From contig JAVKOQ010000040.1 in NCBI GenBank assembly GCA_031835245.1, positions 208,501-272,500 on the forward strand: a stretch of 64,000 nucleotides of DNA, in the 5' to 3' direction. Source of the stretch: Balamuthia mandrillaris. Its lineage: Eukaryota; Discosea; Longamoebia; Balamuthiidae. Made by a program: the position numbers and the translations under genes. Position 1 is the first letter of the stretch, and each line of letters opens with the position of its first letter. Below, in pieces: positions 55,137 to 64,000 of this stretch. The notes under the pieces are model-generated. The model was not told the origin of the DNA, did no database searches, and saw nothing but the letters and a program-made list of their open reading frames with translations.

Positions 55137-55907
55137 CTTGTTGTTGTGCTTCTTCTTTTTCTTCATATTCTTCTGCTGAATGTTTGATAGGCCTGAGTAA
55201 TGAACTTGTTGGCTGATTGCTATTTTATGGTTGTTAACAGAGAGCAGTGATTATTGACTTTGATTTTTCAGTCTTTGTGTCATGGCACCCATACACAAAC
55301 TATCCTTGCAGCAGCGGCCACACTCCTCTGGAACTTGCTGCTGGCAGCTACATCCACTCTTCCAGTGCCATTGATGTGTGGTGTGCTGGTATTGTGTTGT
55401 TAATGAAGGTGAGTATGTTCACTGCTTGAATGTCTTGTATGTGTGAGCAAAAGCTGCTGATACTATGCATTCTAGTTATTGAACATTGAATTTTGGTCAA
55501 ATGACATTGCTTGGGACCTTGTGGCCATTCTACAATCAGCTCCAGTAGGACTCCGACGTAAACATGTTGTGGAGTGGCTTGCCTACCATTGGTACTTGCC
55601 TTTCTCTCATCTCTTGCTTCTCACTCCCTTGCCACAGCTGAAGTTTGGCCGCCCTTCGGATCTCTGATATGCTATCTTCTGACTTGTTGGATTTATTTTA
55701 TTTTTTTAACATTGATGCAGGCAAATGGATAAACGATGGGGGGAGGTGATGTTCATAGAAGATGCGAGTCATCAGTGGTATCCTTCCACTTTTTGCACAG
55801 AAGATGCTCTGGACCTTGCATACCATATGACAAGACCAGAACAAGACAGAATCACGTTGAAGAATGCCCTTACACATCCCTTTTTTCTTCCAATAGGCGT
55901 GTATTAG
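52064..55907 (+). CDS. Crinkler-like protein: coiled coil, PD-(D/E)XK nuclease-like and kinase-like domains
   Basis: The N-terminus is a heptad coiled coil made from four copies of a 21-nt unit (EIQEVKR). After a Ser-rich linker, a domain with PD-(D/E)XK features follows: WRPDGIVGL, then FLAIEHKKD (Glu-x-Lys), followed by DLSDMYRK and LAFGIYWAKDKF. A basic/acidic low-complexity linker leads to a diverged kinase-like domain: LVVLKW (Lys), RELNALRRL (Glu), DIVHHDVKAANVVF (HHD for HRD, Asp and Asn kept), VIIDFDFSVF (DFD for DFG) and AIDVWCAGIVLL. Nuclease plus kinase is a known combination in Crinkler (CR) effector proteins of eukaryotes; no N-terminal Crinkler header or P-loop NTPase was seen. 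Introns join in frame; one holds a large TTG array. Some exon edges before 52560 are uncertain. Confidence 0.65.
54935..55142. repeat. (TTGTTGTCTTATG)n and (TTG)n array
   Basis: Irregular repeats of ttgttgtcttatg pass into a pure TTG run of about 60 bases, inside the intron between the kinase catalytic loop and the DFD motif of the Crinkler-like gene. Confidence 0.9.
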
Positions 55908-56904
55908 AGCTGTTGTGGAAAATGATGTCTCTTTTTCTCTTTTATTCTCTTTTTTGTTTTTATTTTATACTGCTGTCAAGATCTAGGTTAGGGTTAAGGA
56001 ATCGGCCTTGTTTTAAGGCTAAATTTTGCCGGACAGGTATAAGGTGTAGTATCCTAAACATAAGAATACATCCAAAGGAAGAGTAATACTTAAAGTATTT
56101 GCCAAACAAACAGTTTTGTGTTTTATTAAGATGTAACAAAGTTATTTATAGAAAATATGGGAACCAAAGGAACCTCCTTGGTTCCCGTTCCATAGCAAAA
56201 TTTCAGACTTAGAAAAATTTCAACATTCTCTAAGTCAAAATGAATTGAAAAGGAAAATTAATGTTTATTAATTAAAAAAAAAGGAATACAATGTTATTGA
56301 AAATAAAAAGCGTTTTTGTAGAACTCAACATGCTCTCTATCCAATGAGCTTTATTTACAAAAAGTAAAAATGATTTATAACAGAGTAATTAATTATATAC
56401 ATAACTTTTGTATTTTAAAAAATAATAGAAAATATTGATAAAACTATTAAACAAATAAAAAGGGATTGATAGATACAGATAAATAATGAATAAATTATTG
56501 TTTAAAAGGTGTTTCATTAATATTGAATGAAATGAATATACATGGGCAGTTGTGCCAACAATATAAAAACAAACCTTGCAAAACAAACAATAATTAAATC
56601 AGAAAAACAACTTAAAAACAAAATCTTTCCTGAACAATCATTGTTGTAGATACAGCTACAATCATTACTATAATGAAAGATTTAAATAATAATGGATCCT
56701 CTAAATTATTCCAATACTTTCCTTGGTAATCTCTGAGGTAATTTTTTTCTTGATTCCAAATAGGATGATTTGCTCTCTTTTCCATTTAACTTTGATATAA
56801 AACACCATGTCCAAATCTATCATCATCACCAATTATTTGTTCCCATTTACATCTAATATTTTTCTACTACATCATTATCTCTGTTGTCATTATTGCTGTT
56901 TCTA
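55908..56904. other. AT-rich non-coding stretch with a hairpin
   Basis: Marked fall in GC compared with the rest of the window; no convincing gene. A perfect 9-bp stem (gggaaccaa / ttggttccc) lies at 56159-56186. A telomere-like ggttagggttaagg is at 55986-55999. Only very short AT-rich open frames occur. Confidence 0.6.
55986..55999. repeat. Degenerate TTAGGG motif
   Basis: ggttagggttaagg, about 80 bases after the Crinkler-like stop codon, at the left edge of the AT-rich island. Short enough to be chance alone, but paired with a longer match at 57541. Confidence 0.4.
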
Positions 56905-57599
56905 TTATAATAATAAGTTTGTCTCAAAATATTTATCATCATCATCCATAAATGTAAGTCTTCTAAGTCTTTTATATCTTCTTTTTGAAACTTGATCTGC
57001 TGCTATTGATTGAAATAAGAATTTATATTAATAATTAAAAATAAAGAAAATAATTAGAAAAAGAAAGTACCTTTGTCTTTTTCATTTTCTTCAAATTGCT
57101 GTTGTAACTCTTGAAGTACATCAGATTCTTCTTGTGTTTCTTTTTGTTTTTCATCATTATCATTATCATCATCATCAATCTCACTACTATCTTCCAAAAA
57201 TAATGAAACTATATCATCATAAGTAGATTGCCATTCTTCTTCTTCTTCTTCTTCTTCTTCTTCTTCTTCTCCATCATCCTTAATATCATCTTCTATTTCT
57301 TTTTCTTCTTCTTCTTTTTCTTCTTCTTCTTCTTCATGATTACACCACCAATTTGGATCTTTTATCTTCAAGTTTTGTTGAATAACAAGTCGCATACGAT
57401 TCACAATTTTTCTACCTAACTGATGATCCTTTTGAGCTGATACTTTGGTATAATGTGTATTATGAGTATTAAAACTATGAAGCATAGCTCGAGCTAACTT
57501 GACTCTGACTTCTTCCGGAACTGAAAGATCTCTAGCAGTCAGGGTTAGGGTTAGGGGCGGGTACTCAGAACCTACGGCATTCAACTCCCCATGGTCCAT
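56905..57599 (-). CDS. Acidic AT-rich-coded protein of unknown function
   Basis: Two exons. Exon 1 from ATG 57599 encodes MDHGELNAVGSEYPPL and a helical region (EEVRVKLARAMLHSFNTH, DHQLGRKIVNRMRLVIQQN), then a long Glu/Lys stretch from GAA repeats (57235-57340) and a Gln-rich end. A donor in gacaaag|gtacttt joins in phase 1 to an acceptor after caatcaatag, adding AADQVSKRRYKRLRRLTF and stop at 56905. Codon use is strongly AT-rich, unlike genes left of 55 kb. Residues PLTLTLTA are encoded by the telomere-like repeat. No family recognised; it could belong to a mobile element or be horizontally acquired. Confidence 0.5.
57541..57557. repeat. TTAGGG telomere-like repeat
   Basis: agggttagggttagggg, two complete TTAGGG units plus flanking Gs, at the right edge of the AT-rich island and inside the start of the acidic protein gene. 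Confidence 0.6.
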
Positions 57600-57688
57600 T
57601 CTATAAAACTCTAAGTCTATAAGTCTAACGGATAAAGTGGGTCAAAGTAGCAATTTTTTCAATTTTCGTATAGAAATACCTATATAAT

Positions 57689-58843
57689 CTAACAAGATAT
57701 AATCATAATATCATCATCATCTTCATCATCATTCTCCTCTGTCTCTTCCTCTTCATCCAAGATGGATATAACTGTAGTGGTAGTAAAAGTAGGAGATGAT
57801 GATGGGGAGGAAGTGTTGTCATTATCATCATCATCATCCGATTTGTCAAAGTCCTCATCATGGGCCACCAAGTATTTGGCCTTCAAAGCATCGAGATTGT
57901 TGGAGAATTCTGTGAGGAGATTGCGCCATTTATCATAGCAATCATTGTTGGTTCGACGTTGGGTAGGCAAGTGTTTGGCAATCTCCAACCAAGACCATCC
58001 ATCACGCAAGCGCCAAGTGACAAGTCTACGGATTTCTGGTGCCTGCCAAGCGATCCGTTGCCGATGGCCATTCTTCCGATATTTGAGTCGATTGGATAAC
58101 AATTGTTGTCGCTGAAGCGCTCTGCGAACTCGTTGTCGTCGTGGTGTTTGTTTTTTTGAGTCAGGACTCTTGTCATCATCATCAGCATCGAGAGAAGCAA
58201 GGGAGGAGGATGATTGCTCTTGACGAGAGGTGAGGAATGCTTTGTGAATGGGTGATCCGTTGACCAACTTGGGAAGTACAGGAGCTACAAACTCATCCAC
58301 CAGCTCATTCAAGCCACTGAAAAAGCTTTGTAGAATGCCAGAGATGTGTTGACGGCACAGCTGGCGATGAATATTGGGCCAACGAAGAGGAGATTTGTTT
58401 TTGGCCTCATAGGTGGCTGCAGCTTCAGCTAGCACATCCTTATCAAACTCATCTGGATGATTTTCTACCCAAGCGGTACAACATTCAAGCCACAAGGAGC
58501 GATAAAATCGTATTTGTTGATCTTTGGTTGGCAAATCTGTTCGTTTCATGAACCACCTAAAGAAGCAGTGTAAAAGAAGAAGAAGAAAGAAAGAGAAAGT
58601 GAGAGAAAGAAAGAGGAAAAGAAAGAAAAAGGGAAAAGAGACAAAAAACAAAGTGTGAGTGAATGTTAAAAGAAGAACAAATGAACTAAGACCAATTATA
58701 ACAATTATTGTTTAGACTATGAATGTTGCTGCTGTCACAATAAACCTGTGCGTTCTAGCTGAGCGCTAGGTCTAAGGGTGCATTTTTGAATGCAAGCAAG
58801 CAAACAAACAAGCTAAAAACTGACTGGATAGATAAATAGATAA

Positions 58844-58883
<40 letters not shown>

Positions 58884-59699
58884 TGGTGATGGTGGTGGAT
58901 ACTATGCAAACAAAACAAACAAACAAACACAAACAAACAAACCGTTGGCGAACAGCATGAATAAAACTCTGATAGTTGGTATCTGCAGACCAGTTGGATT
59001 GTTGCAAAGCATCTGAGGATAGATTGTGAAATGCTTCTTTGGTAACTAGCTCTGGAGCAATAACTGTATGTATGCAAGGGAGTGAGAATGAAAAGAACCA
59101 AAAAGAGAGCAAGTCAGTCCATCAAGTGATAGTGGTGGTGGTGGTGGTGATGGTGGTGGTGGTGGTGGTTTATTGACGCTGGTCAGGCAGCCAGCCCAGC
59201 CAAAGAAAAAACAAAAGAAAAAACAAAACTCAGACGAGCAGTAACGAACCACAATGTCGAGGAGGATGATAATCAGCAGTGGTAGTTGCAACAGAGGATG
59301 AAGATGATGAAGAAGAAGAAGAAGAAGAAGAATGAGGATGAGTGGTGGTAACATTGCTGACCAAGCGATTGGCCACAATAGCACGTTTTAATGTATCCTT
59401 GACGTAGACTTGCTGGGATCTACCACGAGGTACCCAACCTGCGATAAGGGCAGTAGTATCCAGTACATTGTTCTGACTGTGACCTTCCTGCAGTCCCTCC
59501 AAAATCAAGGCAGTGCAAAGGAAGCCAGCACGCAAGGAGTGAAAGGAAAACAATCCTTCAGGATAACCAGCCCGAACAGCCCGATCTTGCAACTTGGCAT
59601 TTAAAGTATCGCGTGACCATCCCCATAATGATGTTTGTTTTTGTTTGTCTGTCAAGCGCCAGTTGTGAAACTCGCGCAAATCCAAACCATGCTTGCATA
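57689..59699 (-). CDS. Tyrosine recombinase with C-terminal SANT/Myb-like domain, 5' truncated
   Basis: The upstream part carries the C-terminal catalytic half of a tyrosine recombinase: LFSFHSLRAGFLCTALILEG has the His-x-x-Arg motif, ALIAGWVPRGRSQQVYVKD the following helix and probable nucleophile Tyr. Ser-rich sequence follows, then further exons (APELVTKEAFHNLSSDALQQ; MKRTDLPTKDQQIRFYRS) and a SANT/Myb-like DNA-binding helix set (APEIRRLVTWRLRDGWSWLE, NDCYDKWRNLLTEF), ending in an acidic tail. Such recombinases move Crypton, DIRS or related elements; no reverse transcriptase was seen with it. The 5' part is cut by the LTR at 59700, so the N-terminal half including the first catalytic Arg is absent here. 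Introns contain GATA and CT-rich repeats. Confidence 0.6.
58825..58884. repeat. (GATA)n microsatellite
   Basis: About fifteen copies of gata/aata in a recombinase-gene intron. A separate (GGT)n stretch lies at about 59130-59170. Confidence 0.9.
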
Positions 59700-59934
59700 T
59701 GTTGGTTGAATCCAACCTTAGGAAGGAAAGAGTCGGTGACGAGACAAGGAGTGTATTCAAGAGAATAGAGGAAGGACAACGAGAGTGAATCTCCGACGTT
59801 GCTTCAAAGTACACCGAGAGAAAAGGGAAAAGGGAGAAAGGAAGGATGGGGGATACAAAAGAAAGGAGAGCTGAGGGTCTGGGACGGATCCAACATGAGG
59901 AGTCTTGAGATAAGTGTTGGTGATTTTACCAACA
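59700..59934 (-). repeat. 3' LTR of a Ty3/gypsy element
   Basis: 235 bp bounded by TGTTGG and CCAACA on the element's sense (minus) strand, the canonical TG...CA with 6-bp inverted ends. A polypurine tract (aagagggggagta) lies directly before it at 59935-59947, immediately after the pol stop codon. The matching 5' LTR would lie right of the window. Confidence 0.8.
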
Positions 59935-59945
59935 TACTCCCCCTC

Positions 59946-62900
59946 TTAAGAAGAAGTGGAAGGTGAAGAAGATTGTTTGAGGAGATCCCAATAACGTTTG
60001 ACGAGTTTGGGAGCATGAACATCTTTAGCAGGGATCCATTGGTTGTCAGAATGTGGGTAGCCTTTCCAGTGAACAAAGTATTCACGCTTATTGGCTGGGC
60101 CTTTGTGATCAAGGATTTCATCTATTTCGTACTCATCTGGCAGGAGTTCATTAGTAGTCGAGTCCTCTGGGGGGGCAACGAGCTTCAGCTGGTTGGGGCT
60201 GAATTTGTCTGGGAGGGTAACACTGGTGCTGTCCTGGAGGAGATATGCACCACCACGATTGCGGCGGATAACTGTGTAGGGGCCAGAGTACTCAGGAAGA
60301 GACTTGGGAGACCTGGGAGGCTTGCGTAGCATGACTTTGGAACCAGTGGAAAATTCGCGGAGTGGCTTAGAGGAATCATGTTGAGCCTTGATGTTGGAGC
60401 TGTGCTTCCGGGTAGAAGATGCTGATGCCGGGTAGACAATATCATGCATTTGCTTGGCATTCTCCAAGAGGAGAGTTTCGGTAGGAAGCTGGGAGGAGGA
60501 AGAAGAATAGTCTTGTGGAGTGGTAGCTGGGCGACCAAAGAACAGTTGGAAAGGGGAAGACTTGTGACGATGGGTGACGCGTTGGTTGATTGCGTATTGG
60601 GCAGCAGGAAGAAAGGTGTGCCAGTGAGACCAATCACTGTTAATGAGCTTGTTAAGGGTGTTGCGGGCCAGCTTGACATGGCTTTCTGCAGCTCCGTTGG
60701 CTCGAGGATGATAGGCCAAGATGAACCGGTGCTCAAAGCCAGAGAGTGTCTTGAGAGCTTTGATGATCGCGTTGACGAACTCAGTGCCGTTGTCTGACTG
60801 AAGGATCTTAGGGAGACCGAAATCAGAGACGACTTGATACAGGGTGCGGGCCACGTCTTTAGCAGTCTTGGCGTGGATTGGGCGGAGGGAAGTGGAACCG
60901 GGTAGCGATGTCTGTGGTGACCAGAACGTAGTTGAAGCCTTTGGAAGAAGTGGGAAGTGGGCCAAACAGATCGATGGCGACGTGATCGAAGGGGTAAGTG
61001 GCGTGGATGGTTTTGAGGGAATGAAAGCCGTGTTTGGTGACGTTGTGCTTAAGGCAGTCATTGCATTGTAGGCAAGTGCGGGAACAGTCAGCACGAAGAG
61101 TAGGCCAGTAATAGCCTTCATTCCAGATCTTGACGAACAAGGTTTCTGCTCCGTGATGTCCTTCTGTGTGGAACAGCTGCAGGAGGCGTTTCCGTTCGGA
61201 GGTGGAAGGGAGTTGTTTGCTGAGTCTGCCCTTGATGTGCCTGTTAAGAGCGGATTTGGCTGTGGATGGGGAGTTGTCAACCAAGGCGAGAGCCTTGAGG
61301 TCGCGGGGTTTGCGCTGAGCCAAGCGAGGGGCGTCAAGAGGGATGGAGGGAGGTGTAAGACCACCGTTGTCCCAGAAGGAGCGCGGGTACAGCCGAGAGA
61401 GACAGTCCTCGAGGATCATGTGAACGCCAGGGCGGTGGACGATCTCGAAGTTGTACTCGGAGATGAGGAGAGCCCAATAGTTGAGGGTGTAGTTTTTACT
61501 GTTAGAAGTGAAGAGGTAGGACAAAGCCTTGTGATCAGAAAAGATCGTGAACTTGTTGCCATAGAGCCAATCGCTGAAGGAGCGGACGGCGAAGAGGATG
61601 GCGAGCATCTCTCGTTTGGTGGCAGGATAGTTGCGTTGGGCAGGGTTGAGAGCCTTGCTCGCGAACGCGATGTACTGGTGTTTGTTGTTGGGTCCGATCT
61701 GGTAAAGGACAGCGCCAACACCGAATTGGGAGGCATCGGTGCCAACCAAAAGAGGTAAGGATGGGTCATAGAGTGAGAGCACAGGTGGGTTGGATAAGAT
61801 GCGCTTGAGGGCGTCAAAGGCGTCCTGGCAATCTTGGTTCCAATGGGGATGGACATCCTTGATGTACCGGAGGGCGTCAAGGGGCCGAACGAGTTGGGCG
61901 AACATGGGAATGAAGTCGCGAAGGTAGCCTGCAAAGCCAAGGAAGGATTGCATTTGTTTGCCGGTGGAAGGTACTTCGAGAAGTGCGAAGGTGGAGAGCT
62001 TGCGTTGGTCGGGAAGATAAGGTCGAGGACGGAGGCGATGAAAAAGCCTTGCACTTTGGAGATGATGCTGCGGATAGTAGGGATTGGGTATGTGAGGTCC
62101 AAAAGGAGCTTGTTCAGAAGGCGCGGATCGATGCAGACACGCCACTGGGTGACGTTGCCGTCAGCGTCCTTCTTGGGTACGACGGTGAGAGGAGAGTTCC
62201 AGGGACTGTCGGGTGGGGCGAGCACGATGACGCCGGTACGCAGCCATTCCGCCACTTGCAGATCGATAACGAGCATTAAATGGTGTGGGATGGGGTATTG
62301 GTGGCGAAAGACAGGAGGGTGGTCTCCAGTGTCCAGATGGAGAACCGCTTCGGGGAGGGTACAGGAAGGTCCTGTCGGTAGAGCCTCATTCTCCTGGAGG
62401 TATTTCTCGATGGCTTCGAGAATACGCTTGCGGATGTGTTCCTTGACAGCTTTCACCAAACGTTGATGTTGGCGTCGGGTGATGTCGTGGTCCTTGGAGC
62501 GAGGTAGTGGTTCCTCAGGGTAGTCGATTGGGATGTCTGTAATGCCCATGCCGGACTTGCGCATGAAGTCGCGGCCCAGGATGATCGATTGACCATCTGG
62601 TTGAGGCAACACGGAGAACATGTGATGGAAACAGCATTCGCCGAAGCCAATAGCGAGTGGCTCCGTTTCGGCGGCACATGTAGCGGTGGTTTCACGGTGT
62701 CCGAGTTTGACCATGTAGTTGGCTTGCTTGGTTTTGGCACGAACTAAGTCAACAATGGAAGGGTCCATAAAGGAGTGGCTGGCGCCAGAATCTATGACAG
62801 CGGTGACTCGACGGCCGTTGATGGTCATCGGGGCACAGATAGGGTCGTTGGGTCCAGGCATATCGTCAGTGACGGTGATAGAGTTGAGAGCCCGTTGTGA

Positions 62901-63782
62901 CTCATAGAACTCGTCGTACTCCTCTTCATCTCCGATAGAGTCTTGCTGCTCAGCGGCAGGAGCGGGTGTGTTGCTCTGTTGTTGCGTAGAAGACATGGAG
63001 TTGAGGGAACGTGAGCTGGGAGAGGACTGGCGTGCTGGTAGTTGCGCGCGTGTTTGTTGCGGCAGTGTTGACGTGGGGTTGCGTGTTGTGGGAGCAGAAG
63101 ATAAGGCTGGTGTAGCAGACGTAGCTGGAGAAGACTGCCGTTGTAGCTTGCGGGCCTTTTTTTGGCACTGATCTTCCGTGTGGTTGCGTGTTTTGCAGTG
63201 TGCGCAAACAGCACCGATAGTGTGGGGTAACTGTGATTGCCTTTGAGGTGATTTGCTGTGACCTTTATCTTTCGAAGAAGGTTGTGGAAACTCTGCTTCT
63301 ATGAGGACTGCGAGCTCGAAAGCAGCGATGACGTCTTGTGGCTTGTTGCGAAGAGTCTGTTGCTTGTACTTCGACTTGATGTGGGGAAGAAGGGCTCGTC
63401 CAAAGAAGAAGGCTTTGAGGTAGTCGTAGAAGGTGTCAGGAAGACAATTACAGAGTACAGAATACCGATCGATGAGTTGATGAACGCTTTCGCCAGGCTT
63501 CTGTCGAAACGACGTGACGGCCTCAATCGTTGTGGCCTCGATGTCTGGAAGGCGGTAGTGCCGATGGAAGAGGTCTCGGGCGACGTTCCATGGTTGGTCT
63601 CGTAGAGCGCTAATGGCCCAAAGACGTCCGTCTCCAACAAGGGTGGTGATGAGGGCTTGCGTCCATCTATCCTCAGGGTAGTTGTAGGCGTTGAGGTGAT
63701 ACTCCAGTTCCATGGTGTGAAGAGCGGGGTCCTGGCGCTTGCTGATGTCGAACTTAGGTAGTCCGGGGGGAAGGCGAGGCAT
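59946..63782 (-). pseudogene. Defective gag-pol polyprotein
   Basis: Gag begins at ATG 63782 and includes a retrotransposon-gag region (LEYHLNAYNYPEDRWTQALI) and zinc knuckle CAHCKTRNHTEDQC. Protease: VIDSGASHSFMD. Reverse transcriptase starts normally (VVPKKDADG, YPIPTIRS), but about 62050 it jumps to the thumb/connection region (SFLGFAGYLRDFIP): the palm with YxDD is missing, and the frame shifts. RNase H (VGTDASQFGVGAVLY, AILFAVRSFSDWLYG) and the integrase zinc region (FHTEGHHGAETL, CLQCNDC) are readable. A second shift near 60890 separates the first integrase Asp (AIDLFGPL) from the second (QSDNGTEF) and Glu (AAESHVK). The chromodomain near the end reads YFVHWKGYPHSDNQWIPA. Antisense open frames over this region are shadows. 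Confidence 0.9.
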
Positions 63783-64000
63783 TTTCTTCTGAGTAGGAGG
63801 GGAAGGAGTAGTTGTGTTGTTTTGTGTTTCTGGGACAGAGGCAACGTGTGTGCTGTTGGAAGCAGTTGTGTTGTTGACGGAAATGTCAACGGGAGAGGGT
63901 GAACTCGAACGAGGTGACTGTATGGGAGAGATCTGTGGAACGGGCGAGGGAGGAGAAACAGCGGCAGCGGAAGTGTTGCATGTGGAAGAATTGCCTAGTG

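Larger units (their letters stand above)
59700..64000 (-). mobile_element. Ty3/gypsy LTR retrotransposon, chromovirus type, right end outside window
   Basis: Minus-strand element with gag, CCHC zinc knuckle, aspartic protease, reverse transcriptase, RNase H, integrase and C-terminal chromodomain in that order, then polypurine tract and LTR. It interrupts the recombinase gene at 59699/59700. It carries an internal reverse-transcriptase deletion and frame shifts, so this copy is non-autonomous. The left part of gag and the 5' LTR are beyond 64000. Confidence 0.9.

Noticed and set aside
57541-57557. A true chromosome end
   Set aside because: Only two TTAGGG units, with unique coding sequence continuing on both sides.
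61153-62466. Long plus-strand open frames
   Set aside because: They are antisense to clear gag-pol coding sequence and have no independent similarity.

Overview
The window comes from a compact, intron-rich protist genome, most likely an amoebozoan. The evidence is gene content: an SH2-domain kinase-like protein of the Dictyostelium SHK type, a Frizzled/Smoothened-like receptor, a BRCA1-like RING-BRCT protein, a DIS3L exoribonuclease and MON2. The architecture agrees: many 50-150 nt introns packed with CT-rich microsatellites and very short intergenic gaps. Acanthamoeba or Balamuthia-type Discosea is my inference; the sequence shows no species marker.

Layout. 1-1.3 kb: 3' part of a GMC oxidoreductase. 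2-10.5 kb (minus strand): an MFSD8-like transporter, a BRCA1-like protein and an F-box/ankyrin protein. 10.9-20.6 kb (plus): an SH2 pseudokinase, DIS3L and an unknown probable mitochondrial membrane protein. 21.2-29.1 kb (minus): ribose-5-phosphate isomerase, an alpha/beta hydrolase lacking its catalytic Ser, a pyrimidine-nucleotide-type mitochondrial carrier and a SPRY protein. 29.6-31.7 kb: an IS607-family element with a serine recombinase overlapping a Fanzor (eukaryotic TnpB) nuclease, ending in a perfect 31-bp inverted repeat. 31.8-48 kb: a zinc-finger/KCTD protein, an aldo-keto reductase with an altered active site, a small membrane protein, MON2, the Frizzled-like receptor and phosphatidylserine synthase.

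48.3-64 kb is an accessory region. It holds a broken kinase-like gene, a decayed element-like zinc-finger ORF, a membrane protein with a Pro-Thr repeat tail encoded by a hexanucleotide minisatellite, and a Crinkler-like gene (coiled coil, PD-(D/E)XK nuclease-like domain, kinase-like domain). Beyond these lie an AT-rich island with TTAGGG motifs near its edges, a tyrosine recombinase/SANT gene, and a minus-strand Ty3/gypsy chromovirus that truncates the recombinase and runs off the right end.

The left 48 kb is mainly single-copy housekeeping and signalling genes; the right 16 kb is mobile and effector-like. The strongest candidates for unusual biology are the IS607-Fanzor element with its hairpin and dual-frame overlap, the Crinkler-like nuclease-kinase gene, and several proteins that keep their fold but have lost standard catalytic residues. 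Exon joins were inferred by eye from GT/AG sites and reading-frame continuity, so small errors at exon edges are expected.
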